A stretch of 35,954 nucleotides of DNA from a bacterium (GTDB lineage: Bacteria > Electryoneota > B3-LCP). The notes under the pieces were generated by a model, which was not told the DNA's origin, did not search any database, and saw nothing but the letters and a program-made list of their open reading frames with translations. Numbering within the stretch: the first letter of the stretch is position 1; each line of letters starts with the position of its first letter. Positions 8,528 to 16,631 of this stretch are shown one piece after another. The DNA lies in NCBI GenBank assembly GCA_018812585.1, contig JAHJDJ010000299.1:1-35954 (forward strand). Reading direction: 5' to 3'. The position numbers and the translations under genes are program-made.

Positions 8528-8563
8528 AATGCAGACTTTGCATTAATTGGCACACTCTTCGCA
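8528..8563 (+). promoter_or_regulatory. sigma54-like -24/-12 promoter with upstream inverted repeat
   Basis: TTGGCAC at 8547-8553 and TTCGCA at 8558-8563 have GG and GC exactly 10 bases apart, the spacing required by sigma-54. The -24 half is consensus and the -12 half has one change (TTCGC for TTTGC/TTGC-like). Three bases upstream lies the inverted repeat AATGCA-GACTT-TGCATT (8528-8544). The leader to the RidA gene would be about 80 bases. No sigma-54 gene or activator is in the window, so this rests on motif alone. Confidence 0.45.
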
Positions 8564-8655
8564 ACGGTTTTCAGCGTGTTTTGTATACAGACAGCGCCTG
8601 ATCTTACCATTTGGAATCATCTTAGCACACCCTTATATTCTCAGGAGATACTACC

Positions 8656-9069
8656 ATGTCAAAGAGCGAATGGCTGAGTCCGCCAGGTGACTTTACCGCT
8701 TTAATGGGCGAATATTCGCACGGAATCCGTATTCCGCTACCCGGCGCAGACCTGATTTTTCTGACCGGACAGAAGGCTATGGATGCCGCAGGAAACGTCG
8801 TCGCGCCTGGGGATCCGGAAAAGCAGACGGAATATGTATTCAATAGTATATGCAAAATTCTGGCCGAAGCTGACGCCACCATCGACGATGTGGTAAAAGC
8901 GCAAATTTATGTATTAGGTATGAAGGATTTTCACTCTATCTCGAAAATCCGCAACAAATACTTTAAAGCAGCCAAGCCAGTTTCGACCATGGTAGAGGTA
9001 ACCGGGCTGTCGAAACCGGGATGTCTGGTGGAGATCGCAGTAACGGCTGTGAAATATCACGATCAGTAG
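8656..9069 (+). CDS. RidA/YjgF/UK114 family protein lacking the usual catalytic Arg
   Basis: RidA proteins form trimers and hydrolyse reactive enamines or imines released by PLP enzymes. This 137-residue protein has the family's FLTGQ near residue 36, a VVKAQIYV segment near 79-86 and a C-terminal VEV...LVEIAVTAV strand pair. In E. coli RidA the catalytic Arg lies in the PARS segment just before VEV. Here the aligned residue is Ser110 in PVST, so classical deaminase activity is doubtful and a Rid subfamily with another role is possible. The ATG is preceded by CAGGAGA. It is the first gene of a four-gene plus-strand operon with an aminotransferase, which fits a role near PLP chemistry. The fold is certain and the activity is not. 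Confidence 0.9.
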   Translation: MSKSEWLSPPGDFTALMGEYSHGIRIPLPGADLIFLTGQKAMDAAGNVVAPGDPEKQTEYVFNSICKILAEADATIDDVVKAQIYVLGMKDFHSISKIRNKYFKAAKPVSTMVEVTGLSKPGCLVEIAVTAVKYHDQ

Positions 9070-9076
9070 GTGAGCA

Positions 9077-10105
9077 ATGATTGGGGATCGACCTAATAAA
9101 TTCGCCTATCTGCACAAACCGGGCGCGCTGGAGATCATCGCAGAGCCGCTGCCTGCAGATCTTCCCGGGCCGGATTACGTTCGCCTGAAGCTGGCTTATT
9201 GCGGGCTTTGCGGGTCCGATCTGGCTTTCATCCAAGGTCGAAGAGGCGTCGTTTACCCCCGCTCTCTGGGCCATGAACAGATCGGCAAAGTAATCCAAAA
9301 AGGCGGCAATGTCAACGAAATAGAGGTCGGAAGCTGGGTCGCGGTCGATCCCAACACACGGTGCGGCGAATGCCAATACTGCCTGGCCGGAGCTTCCCAT
9401 CACTGCGAACGCAGCGAAGAGACGCGCTTCCATCCCCGCGGTCTGGCGAAATATCAGGACCTCCACCATTCTTATCTCCATCCACTCCCGATATTCAATC
9501 CCATCTATATAGGGGCTCTGGCAGAGCCGCTCTCCTGCGCTTTGCACGCCATCGCACGCGCCCAAATCAGCCCTGGCGACAACGTCCTCATATTAGGCGC
9601 CGGCAGCATGGGATCGATGGTTGCCTTTGCTCTCCTGAACAAATTTGACAGTCTGGCGATAACGATGCATGATACCATTCCGCAACGAGTTGACCGCTTC
9701 ATTCGTCATTTCCCTGGCAGAGTGAATAATTATGTTGTTGATGATATTCAGGACGAATATACTGCCATTTTTGAAGCAACCGGCGATCCTGAGGCGCTTC
9801 ATATCGCTACACAGAGCGTTGCGAAGATAGGCAAAATCGTGGTCATCAGCCGCTATCGCAACAGGGAAAATATCACGCTGCCAACCACATTGTGCCAGCA
9901 GGAAATCGACGTCAGATTTTCTCACCTTAACGGTCCTGGCGAAACCATAGATGAAGCCCTCGCGCTCTTAAAGCAGAATGGGGCGCAGGATTATCTTGAA
10001 CTCGTCGAAATTCACTCCCTAGATCAGATACACACCGCCATTCAGCGTATGCAGAGTTCATCGTATTGTAAAACCATGATAGAAATTGATGGTTCAATGG
10101 AATAG
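9077..10105 (+). CDS. zinc-dependent medium-chain alcohol/polyol dehydrogenase
   Basis: This is a 342-residue MDR-family oxidoreductase that interconverts an alcohol and a ketone or aldehyde with NAD(P). The catalytic zinc residues are visible in CGLCGSD (Cys near 45) and GHEQ (His near 70). The structural zinc loop is complete as CGECQYCLAGASHHC, spacing C-x2-C-x2-C-x7-C. The nucleotide-binding glycine motif is GAGSMGS near residue 175. The overall form resembles sorbitol or threonine dehydrogenases. It starts 7 bases after the RidA gene, with AGGTGAG upstream, and ends 20 bases before kdsA. Beside kdsA and an aminotransferase gene, it could oxidise a hydroxyl of a Kdo-type sugar before amination, though a free polyol substrate is equally possible. 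Confidence 0.87.
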   Translation: MIGDRPNKFAYLHKPGALEIIAEPLPADLPGPDYVRLKLAYCGLCGSDLAFIQGRRGVVYPRSLGHEQIGKVIQKGGNVNEIEVGSWVAVDPNTRCGECQYCLAGASHHCERSEETRFHPRGLAKYQDLHHSYLHPLPIFNPIYIGALAEPLSCALHAIARAQISPGDNVLILGAGSMGSMVAFALLNKFDSLAITMHDTIPQRVDRFIRHFPGRVNNYVVDDIQDEYTAIFEATGDPEALHIATQSVAKIGKIVVISRYRNRENITLPTTLCQQEIDVRFSHLNGPGETIDEALALLKQNGAQDYLELVEIHSLDQIHTAIQRMQSSSYCKTMIEIDGSME

Positions 10106-10125
10106 ATATCAGAAGGAATAAGACT

Positions 10126-10977
10126 ATGCTAACCTCGATTCTGAACGGAGAACCCTTCCTGATTGCCGGCCCTTGTGCCCTGGAAACTGAAGAGATCACA
10201 CTTCAAGTGGCGGCGCGCCTGAAAACGCTCTCAACCTCTCTGGAAATTCCCATCGTATTCAAGGGATCTTATGCCAAATCCAACCGCACCAGCGAAAGTT
10301 CCTTTCACGGAATCGGCCTGGATTTAGGACTGGAATGGCTGAAGCAGGTTAAACAGCAGTTTGGCTTACCGGTCACCTCCGACGTGCACGAACTGGACGA
10401 AATACAGCCTGCCGCAGAAGTTCTGGATATTATTCAGATTCCCTCTCTGCTCTGTAAAAATACAAATCTATTGCATGCCGCGGGCGAAACCGGGAAAATA
10501 GTCAATATCAAGAAGGGACATTTCGTCACTGCTGAAGATATGCGCTGCTCGCTGGAAAAAGTAACCTCTCGCGGTAATGATAAGATTATGATCACCGAGC
10601 GTGGCACGCAGTTCGGCTACGGCGACATGATCGTCGATTTTCGCTCCATTGCTACATTGAAATCGTTCGGGTTTCCGGTGATATTCGACGCCTCGCATTC
10701 CGTTCGCAACACCTCCAGGAGATCGGAAGACGCCGCGGGTGGAACGCCGCAATCAATACCTCTGCTGACACGCTGCGCGGCGGCAGCCGGCGCCGATGGA
10801 CTCTTCGTAGAGACACATCCATCTCCACAGGATGCTTTGTGCGATGCCGTCTCTTCCTATCCCTTAATCGAAGTAGAGAAACTGGTGCGAACCTTCCTCG
10901 ATTTTCAGAAGTTTGCCCGCCAGCAGGATCGGCTAAATTCCGAGGAGTCGGCTGCAACCTATATTATAAAACGTTAA
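10126..10977 (+). CDS. kdsA: 3-deoxy-8-phosphooctulonate synthase (KdsA)
   Basis: KdsA condenses phosphoenolpyruvate with arabinose 5-phosphate to give Kdo 8-phosphate, the precursor of the inner-core LPS sugar Kdo. The 283-residue protein has the family's AGPC (Cys near 17), FKGSYAKSNRTS, GLPVTSDVHE, CKNTNLL, ITERGTQFGY, DASHSVR and ETHPSP. The Cys in AGPC, instead of the Asn of E. coli KdsA, together with the His of DASH and the Glu of VETHP, indicates the metal-dependent class. A clear AGAAGGAA site precedes the ATG. No kdsB, kdsC or kdsD is nearby. Co-transcription with a dehydrogenase and an aminotransferase is unusual for kdsA and suggests a modified Kdo or a second, dedicated copy. Confidence 0.95.
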   Translation: MLTSILNGEPFLIAGPCALETEEITLQVAARLKTLSTSLEIPIVFKGSYAKSNRTSESSFHGIGLDLGLEWLKQVKQQFGLPVTSDVHELDEIQPAAEVLDIIQIPSLLCKNTNLLHAAGETGKIVNIKKGHFVTAEDMRCSLEKVTSRGNDKIMITERGTQFGYGDMIVDFRSIATLKSFGFPVIFDASHSVRNTSRRSEDAAGGTPQSIPLLTRCAAAAGADGLFVETHPSPQDALCDAVSSYPLIEVEKLVRTFLDFQKFARQQDRLNSEESAATYIIKR

Positions 10978-10989
10978 GCTGCCACTAAA

Positions 10990-12078
10990 ATGGAAAAATA
11001 TCTGAATTTTTCACCTGGCGCAGCGGATGCCGTCGATGTGTGGAGCCGTCACCTGGATAAACCGGTTCTATATCCCCGCGAAGGGAGCATAAAGCCGCTG
11101 CTGACATCTATCAAGCATAAACTGCAGCGCTTCTGCCAGACCGATGCGCAGGTTTTACTGCTCTCAACAGCCGGAACCGGCGCGCTGGAATGCGTCATCG
11201 CCAGCCTGCCGCAAGACAAGCGGATACTGGTCATCCAGAACGGCACCTTCGGAGAGAGACTGGCTGAAATCGCTCAACTTCACCAGAGAGACCTGACCCT
11301 TTTCGACTTGGGATGGGGAATTCCCTTCACCAGCGAATATGAAGCGGAACTGGAACGGATCTGCCATGAAGTACACATCGACGTGATTTTGGCGGTTCAC
11401 CTGGAAACGTCGACGACGTTGGTAAATGACGTCTCAGCTATCGGACGCGTCGCGCAAGCAGTGGGAGCGATCAGCGTTATCGACGGTATCTCAGCCATAG
11501 GATCGGTCGAATTGCGACTATTTGAATGGGGCGTCGATTGCTATGTGGCCAGCTCCTATAAAGCCCTGCTCTGCCCGGCAGGTTTGAGCCTGGTATTCGC
11601 CAACGACCGCTTCATTTCATCCGCACAAAACCGTTGGTCGTATTATTTCGATATGCAAAGATTAGCAAGCAAAGCCGAAAAAGACAGTTACCTCTGGACG
11701 CCGAGCGTTCTAAGTCTCTACTGCCTGGAAGACGTTCTAACCGGCATACTGCGTGAAACCAAAGGAAAATATTTCGAAAGAATCGAATCGAATGCAACCC
11801 TCTTCAGAGAGAAGCTAACGTCAGCAGGCTTCACTCTGATGGGTACGGAGGAAACCCTAAGTCCCTGCTTCACCGCTATCGAATTGCAGGATGATAACGC
11901 TGATCTATGGCTGCAAAGGCTGAAAGCCGACCACGGCATCGTCATCGGCAAGGGGATGGGCGAAACGGCTGACCAGTTACTGCGCATCGGTCATTACCCC
12001 CACCGCACGAAGGAAGAATTGCTGCATCTGGCTGAGGCTTTAACGAAGTGCCATAGGCATCCGGCCACTGACGGATAA
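10990..12078 (+). CDS. class V PLP aminotransferase
   Basis: This is a fold-type I aminotransferase of the serine-pyruvate / alanine-glyoxylate / 2-aminoethylphosphonate group, 362 residues long. Visible landmarks are STAGTGALE (PLP phosphate-binding, about 59-67), HLETST (about 137), the PLP-ring Asp in IDGISAIG (about 165) and SSYKALLCPAGL with the Schiff-base Lys near 191. It starts 12 bases after kdsA, with no strong ribosome site. It is the last gene of the RidA-dehydrogenase-KdsA operon. The substrate is not evident. Acting after the dehydrogenase, it could aminate a keto or aldehyde sugar acid. A role in phosphonate or glyoxylate metabolism is possible but has no support in the neighbourhood. 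Confidence 0.88.
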   Translation: MEKYLNFSPGAADAVDVWSRHLDKPVLYPREGSIKPLLTSIKHKLQRFCQTDAQVLLLSTAGTGALECVIASLPQDKRILVIQNGTFGERLAEIAQLHQRDLTLFDLGWGIPFTSEYEAELERICHEVHIDVILAVHLETSTTLVNDVSAIGRVAQAVGAISVIDGISAIGSVELRLFEWGVDCYVASSYKALLCPAGLSLVFANDRFISSAQNRWSYYFDMQRLASKAEKDSYLWTPSVLSLYCLEDVLTGILRETKGKYFERIESNATLFREKLTSAGFTLMGTEETLSPCFTAIELQDDNADLWLQRLKADHGIVIGKGMGETADQLLRIGHYPHRTKEELLHLAEALTKCHRHPATDG

Positions 12079-12307
12079 TCTTTGCTACTTACCGCGACTT
12101 TATATTTCGTAATGTAATGGCAATCCTCGGCTTCTCCCTTCTATAGCTATGGCATCCAAAAAGCAATTAACCTCTTCTTTGGCACAATAATTGTGAAATA
12201 TTAAATATACTTAGATTCTAGGAAGGAAACAGTGTAAATTATGGACAATCATGAAATAAATGCACGATACTGATAATATTATCATTACTGTTGAAAGGAG
12301 GAATCCC

Positions 12308-14083
12308 ATGAAGGAATTCTTCAAGCTGGTCACTATATTACTACCCCTGACAGCATTCTGCCAGATAGGATGGATTGAACATCAAGTTAGTTCTTCCTAC
12401 AATGGTGCATTTGGTATTCATACAGCCGATGTCGATGGCGATGGCGATACCGATCTAGTCTCGGCGTCAGTCGACGATGATGAGATTACTTGGTGGGAAA
12501 ATATCGACGATTTCAATTTCATTCAACATGTCATAGATCCATTCTTCGATCATGCACATAAAGCCTACGGTTTTGATATTGATCAGGATAACGATATGGA
12601 CGTTTTAGGGACTGCCTTTTATGGCGATGAAATCGCCTGGTATGCAAACGATGGTCAACAGAATTTTACCAAGTACTCCATTCGTACAGGGTTTGATGGT
12701 GCCCGTGATGCTTATGCAGCTGATATCGATGGTGATACCGATCTAGACGTTGTCGGCTGTGCTCAATACGATCAACTCCTATGTTGGTGGGAAAATGATG
12801 GGTATCAGAATTTCATCGAACATTTGATCACGAATAACACAGTGGCTCCTCATTCTATATATCCTATCGATGTCGATAGTGATGATGATATGGACATTGT
12901 CTTCGGCGATAGAGATGCAGATGAGGTCTCTTGGTTTGAAAATGATGGCTCTCAAATCTTCACCCGGCATATTATCGATCTGGAATTTACAGACACCTGG
13001 GATGTCTTCGCGATTGACTTGGACCTGGATAATGATATCGACATTCTGGGCGCTGCACAACATGAAAATGATGTTTGGTGGTGGGAAAATGATGGCGAGG
13101 AGAACTTCCAACGGCATATCATTCCGGGAGAGTCGACGGTTGGAAGCCGTAATGTTCATGCTGTCGATCTGAATAACGACGGAAATCTTGACATAGTGGC
13201 GGCTTTTGATAATTGTAATGCAATCTTCTACTATGAAAATGACGGACAGCAGAACTTTACTGAATACTGCATGACAAATTATTTCAACGACGCCTTCGAT
13301 CTTTGGCCTGGAGATTTCAATGACGATGGCAACCTCGATATCGCTGGTACCGCATATGGTGGGGATGCCGTCTCTGTCTGGGAAAATGTTCCTATCGAAC
13401 TGGAATTAATCTTGGAACCTTACTTCCCGCCTGTTCAAATTCCTCCACAAGGCGGCAGTTTTGACTTCGGATTGGTGATTCGCAATCATAGCCAATTCAA
13501 CCTTAATTTCAACGGTTGGATAGAAATCGAATTACCGGGGGGTGCCTCAATACATACGATTTCGCTTCGCAATGATATGATGGTCTCTGCAAACGACTCG
13601 CTGGTCTGGTGGGACATGCTCCAAAATGTGCCTGCTAACGCACCGAGTGGCCTCTACCAATATATAGCAAAAATCGGCACTCATCCCTATTCAGTTTGGC
13701 AGCAAGATCAGTTTCAAGTTGACAAAACGGGCGCCTTCGTGAATAGTGAACGCGATTGGGATTTCACACTGACGGGATGGATCACCCAGGTTGAAAATCC
13801 GTATGAGTCATTAAAAATTGGTGAATACGGTCTGATAACCGCCAATCCCAATCCCTTCAATCCGACAACGATACTTAGTTACGAGTTGCGAGTTGCGGGT
13901 TCCGTGTTGTTGACTGTCTATGACATTCAGGGGCGCGAAGCAGCCAGATTGGTCAATGGCTGGCAGGAGGCAGGAATACACAAAGTAACTTTCGATGGAG
14001 CGGATTTATCATCTGGAATCTATTTCGTGCGTTTGCAGGCGGGGGAATTCACTGCCCTGCAGAAGCTGGTGTTGTTGAAGTAG
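12308..14083 (+). CDS. secreted FG-GAP/VCBS repeat protein with type IX sorting tail
   Basis: The ORF track starts at 12260, but the ATG at 12308 has AAAGGAGG just upstream and opens a signal peptide (MKEFFKLVTILLPLTAFCQ), giving 591 residues. About seven repeats of 48-51 residues follow, each with an Asp-rich calcium-loop-like core such as DVDGDGDTD or DLNNDGNLD and an ending like WWENDGxQNF. This is the FG-GAP/VCBS pattern expected to form a beta-propeller. A beta-sandwich-like region follows at about residues 375-475, and the last 80 residues are a Por secretion tail with NPNPFNPTT, VYDIQGR and LSSGIYFVRL. It should be exported by a type IX system and held at or released from the surface. 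The ligand is unknown. Confidence 0.88.
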   Translation: MKEFFKLVTILLPLTAFCQIGWIEHQVSSSYNGAFGIHTADVDGDGDTDLVSASVDDDEITWWENIDDFNFIQHVIDPFFDHAHKAYGFDIDQDNDMDVLGTAFYGDEIAWYANDGQQNFTKYSIRTGFDGARDAYAADIDGDTDLDVVGCAQYDQLLCWWENDGYQNFIEHLITNNTVAPHSIYPIDVDSDDDMDIVFGDRDADEVSWFENDGSQIFTRHIIDLEFTDTWDVFAIDLDLDNDIDILGAAQHENDVWWWENDGEENFQRHIIPGESTVGSRNVHAVDLNNDGNLDIVAAFDNCNAIFYYENDGQQNFTEYCMTNYFNDAFDLWPGDFNDDGNLDIAGTAYGGDAVSVWENVPIELELILEPYFPPVQIPPQGGSFDFGLVIRNHSQFNLNFNGWIEIELPGGASIHTISLRNDMMVSANDSLVWWDMLQNVPANAPSGLYQYIAKIGTHPYSVWQQDQFQVDKTGAFVNSERDWDFTLTGWITQVENPYESLKIGEYGLITANPNPFNPTTILSYELRVAGSVLLTVYDIQGREAARLVNGWQEAGIHKVTFDGADLSSGIYFVRLQAGEFTALQKLVLLK

Positions 14084-14157
14084 CACTTAATTCTGGAGGT
14101 GGGATTGTCCTCAATCCGGCTCCGGATCTAAATTAAAATAATGGTGTTGTTGAAGTA
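14068..14157 (+). repeat. 15-base direct repeat of the sorting-tail gene end
   Basis: GGTGTTGTTGAAGTA occurs at 14068-14082, where it encodes the last codons VLLK-stop of the preceding gene, and again at 14143-14157 in non-coding DNA, again followed in frame by a stop. The second copy looks like the remnant of another sorting tail. Between the copies lies a GGATTG-TCCT-CAATCC palindrome (14102-14117). Confidence 0.6.
14102..14121 (+). repeat. palindromic 20-mer shared with the rocA terminator
   Basis: The 20-mer beginning GGATTGTCCTC and ending CAATCCGGCT is identical to the minus-strand sequence at 25815-25796. Here the stem is only six base pairs and there is no T tract, so it is unlikely to terminate transcription by itself. 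Confidence 0.6.
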
Positions 14158-14232
14158 AAATCCGCATTTAGTAATTGATATTTCAGTCAAATCATGCATA
14201 TATTACAGCAGTTCTAATATTTCTGGTGGCGT

Positions 14233-15231
14233 ATGCTTCGAAAAGTAGCGCTTAACCTGTTATTACTTACCGCTTCGATCTTATTGACTTTCATCCTCAT
14301 CGAAGTCGGTATGAGGTTGTTCGGGATTATATCTCGGACGCATAACGACCGCTATTTCACTCGTTGTCCGGTGGAAGGTTTGCCGCACGTTACCAAAGCC
14401 AACCTGTGTGAACCCGATTACCACACCAATTCCCGTCATCTGCGCGACAGGGAAATTCCGCTCAATAAGCCCGATAACAGTTTCCGCCTTGCAATCGTCG
14501 GTAATTCGGTGACGATTGGTCATGAGGTCGCGCAGCATGAGTTGTTCACCGAAATTCTGGAGGACAGCTTAAATGCCCGTTACCAACAGCGTCCCAGCAT
14601 CGAGGTGATCAATGCCGGACAGGCAAACTACGATATCAATCATTTTCTCCCCTTCACTGAATATTTCGTTTACCCCTACGATCCAGACCTCATTGTATAC
14701 CAGTTCTGCTGGAACGACATCGCTGCCCGAGCTCTGCTGCGTAAAGCTCGATTTCCAGAAGACGTTGGCGAGAAAAGTTTCCAGCGACTCCTGCTCATGC
14801 ATTCAGCCATTTACCTGAAGCTGTATCGCCTAAGCAACACCAGAGCTTTCGGCCAGAAGTTAGTCAATTATTACAAAGACGCCGCACTGATGAGTGAATT
14901 CTACCGATATCTATGGGACTGGGAGCGGGACGTCCAGAGCCGCCAGATCCGCTTCGCCATGATGATCGTGCCTTTAGGTATCGAGGTGGAAGCCACCGAC
15001 CGCTACCCAGATCTCGCCCGCCAATTTATCCATCAAAGAGGCCTTATAATTGCGGAATGCGAACGCAACGGTATCCCCGTCATCAACCTTTCCGAACCGC
15101 TGCGAGACCATTATTTCGCACACCATAAAACGCTCTACCTGGACCAGGGGCATCTCAATCCTCTCGGTCATCAGGTCGTAGCTAATGCTCTGTTCCATTC
15201 CCTTCCACTATCCATCAATTCCAATCCTTAG
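14233..15231 (+). CDS. membrane-anchored SGNH/GDSL-type hydrolase
   Basis: SGNH hydrolases cleave or transfer esters, often acetyl groups on glycans. The 332-residue protein starts with a membrane segment (about residues 6-26) that should anchor it facing the periplasm. The catalytic blocks are visible: block I as IVGNSVTIG near residue 88-96 with the nucleophilic Ser, a Gly in NAGQANYD, the block III Asn in CWND near 158, and block V as DQGHLNPLGH near 302-311 with the Asp and His. Block I reads GNS in place of GDS, which is common in the sugar-related AlgX/DltD-like groups. A GGTGG site precedes the ATG. No close functional partner is adjacent, so the substrate is unknown. Confidence 0.82.
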   Translation: MLRKVALNLLLLTASILLTFILIEVGMRLFGIISRTHNDRYFTRCPVEGLPHVTKANLCEPDYHTNSRHLRDREIPLNKPDNSFRLAIVGNSVTIGHEVAQHELFTEILEDSLNARYQQRPSIEVINAGQANYDINHFLPFTEYFVYPYDPDLIVYQFCWNDIAARALLRKARFPEDVGEKSFQRLLLMHSAIYLKLYRLSNTRAFGQKLVNYYKDAALMSEFYRYLWDWERDVQSRQIRFAMMIVPLGIEVEATDRYPDLARQFIHQRGLIIAECERNGIPVINLSEPLRDHYFAHHKTLYLDQGHLNPLGHQVVANALFHSLPLSINSNP

Positions 15232-15307
15232 CCCCTGACACGCATCACTCCTTTAAATCTCAAACGCAAATTTCTATTTGGATAGAACTTAATTCGATAT
15301 TAGATTG

Positions 15308-15313
15308 TATAAT
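15308..15313 (+). promoter_or_regulatory. possible -10 element upstream of the radical SAM gene
   Basis: TATAAT lies about 28 bases before the TTG start at 15341 and would give a leader of roughly 20 bases. A matching -35 at normal spacing is not evident (TTGGAT lies 24 bases upstream), so support is weak. Confidence 0.35.
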
Positions 15314-15340
15314 TTACAGTAAATCATCAGGCGAAAACCT

Positions 15341-16552
15341 TTGTTCGAACATCTGGAAAACCCGACGGTACACATCTGTTCCATGGGCTGCGTTGAAAAT
15401 CAACTGGACGGCGTACGCATGGAGCGTTTCTTCGCGGCCAATGGCTGGAAACTATCGACAGACGCCTCTGAGGCTGACTTAGTGCTGGTCAATTCCTGCG
15501 GTTATACCGAATCTTTGGAAAAAAGCAGCCTGGAAGCTGTGGAAAAACTGAAAATAGATCTGAAGCCGGGCGCCAGGATTCATCTCGTCGGATGCCTGCC
15601 CGCTATCAATGCCGAGGCGGTCGGGGAGAACGACGGGTTGAAGGTTATTCCCCGGAATTTGCGTGTCCTGAACGATCTGATCGGCGCCAAGATTCCCATC
15701 GAAGAGGTCGAAGCCAACGCGCTGCCCCCCGACGAAAACCGGGTGGATAAGTTCCGTTCAGCCATGATTACGATTAAGCGCGGCATGGAGTTGATCGATA
15801 AAGCTGCGCCGTTTAAGCTGCCGCGCGGATTACGCCAATTCGGCAGCATCTACGACGACCGCGCCTATTACATTAAAATCAGTGTGGGCTGCCTGGGCCG
15901 CTGCAGTTTTTGCGCCGTGCGTCGTGCCAAAGGGAAACTGATGTCGCGCGATCCCGAACGCATCCTGCAGGATTTTGACGCCGGACTGAAATCCGGCAGC
16001 CGTGATATCGTCCTAAGCGCAGATGAATCCGGCGCCTATGGCCGCGACCGTGGTACGACACTTGCCGAACTGCTGCGGGAAATGCTGAAGCGCAGCGGAG
16101 ACTACCAGATCCTGCTGCGCAATCTCGACCCTGAATGGTTAATTAAGGATCTGGATAATCTGATTCCTCTTTTCCAGACTGGCCGCTTTCCCTATATTGT
16201 CTCCCCCATCCAAACTGGTTCTGAGCTGATTTTAAAGTTGATGGATCGCGGCTATACTTGTCAATCTGCCGCCGAAGCTTTCGCGCGTTTGCGCGCAGAA
16301 GTCCCTGATCTGATTTTGAGAACGCACCTGATTGTCGGGTTTCCCGGCGAAACAGACGCTCTCTTCCAGGAAACTCTGGATTACGCGCGGCGTCTTAAAA
16401 TCGATCATTTTAAGGTGCACGAGTTTTCAGCACGCCCGCACACCCGCGCGGCGAAACTGCCTGATCCTGTACCATCAGGAGTCATTAAGTCACGCGCTCG
16501 CCGCCTGAGACGATTGGGTTTAGAGATCTTCGCCCGATCTTTTTTTAGCTGA
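15341..16552 (+). CDS. MiaB/RimO-like radical SAM methylthiotransferase homologue without TRAM domain
   Basis: Methylthiotransferases add a methylthio group to tRNA (MiaB, MtaB) or ribosomal protein S12 (RimO) using two iron-sulfur clusters. The 403-residue protein has the N-terminal cluster cysteines (Cys17 in SMGCVENQ, Cys53 in NSCGYTE, Cys85 in VGCLP) and the radical SAM motif GCLGRCSFC (Cys184, 188, 191). GFPGET near residue 335 is the family's late glycine motif. The protein stops soon after an Arg-rich helix, so the C-terminal TRAM RNA-binding domain of true MiaB/RimO (usually 430-470 residues) is missing. The start is a TTG with CAGGCG upstream, and no better ATG exists before the first cluster. 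The target is therefore uncertain. Confidence 0.83.
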   Translation: MFEHLENPTVHICSMGCVENQLDGVRMERFFAANGWKLSTDASEADLVLVNSCGYTESLEKSSLEAVEKLKIDLKPGARIHLVGCLPAINAEAVGENDGLKVIPRNLRVLNDLIGAKIPIEEVEANALPPDENRVDKFRSAMITIKRGMELIDKAAPFKLPRGLRQFGSIYDDRAYYIKISVGCLGRCSFCAVRRAKGKLMSRDPERILQDFDAGLKSGSRDIVLSADESGAYGRDRGTTLAELLREMLKRSGDYQILLRNLDPEWLIKDLDNLIPLFQTGRFPYIVSPIQTGSELILKLMDRGYTCQSAAEAFARLRAEVPDLILRTHLIVGFPGETDALFQETLDYARRLKIDHFKVHEFSARPHTRAAKLPDPVPSGVIKSRARRLRRLGLEIFARSFFS

Positions 16553-16631
16553 CCCTTCGCAACAATGCTTGGCTGAATTCGTCCATTTAGAAACTAAAGG
16601 TTCTTAGTTCCGTCGTTCCCATGACGCATCA

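Noticed and set aside
12400-13400. Tandem DNA repeat
   Set aside because: The period of about 150 bases comes from protein-level FG-GAP repeats; the DNA copies are too diverged to be a recent tandem array.
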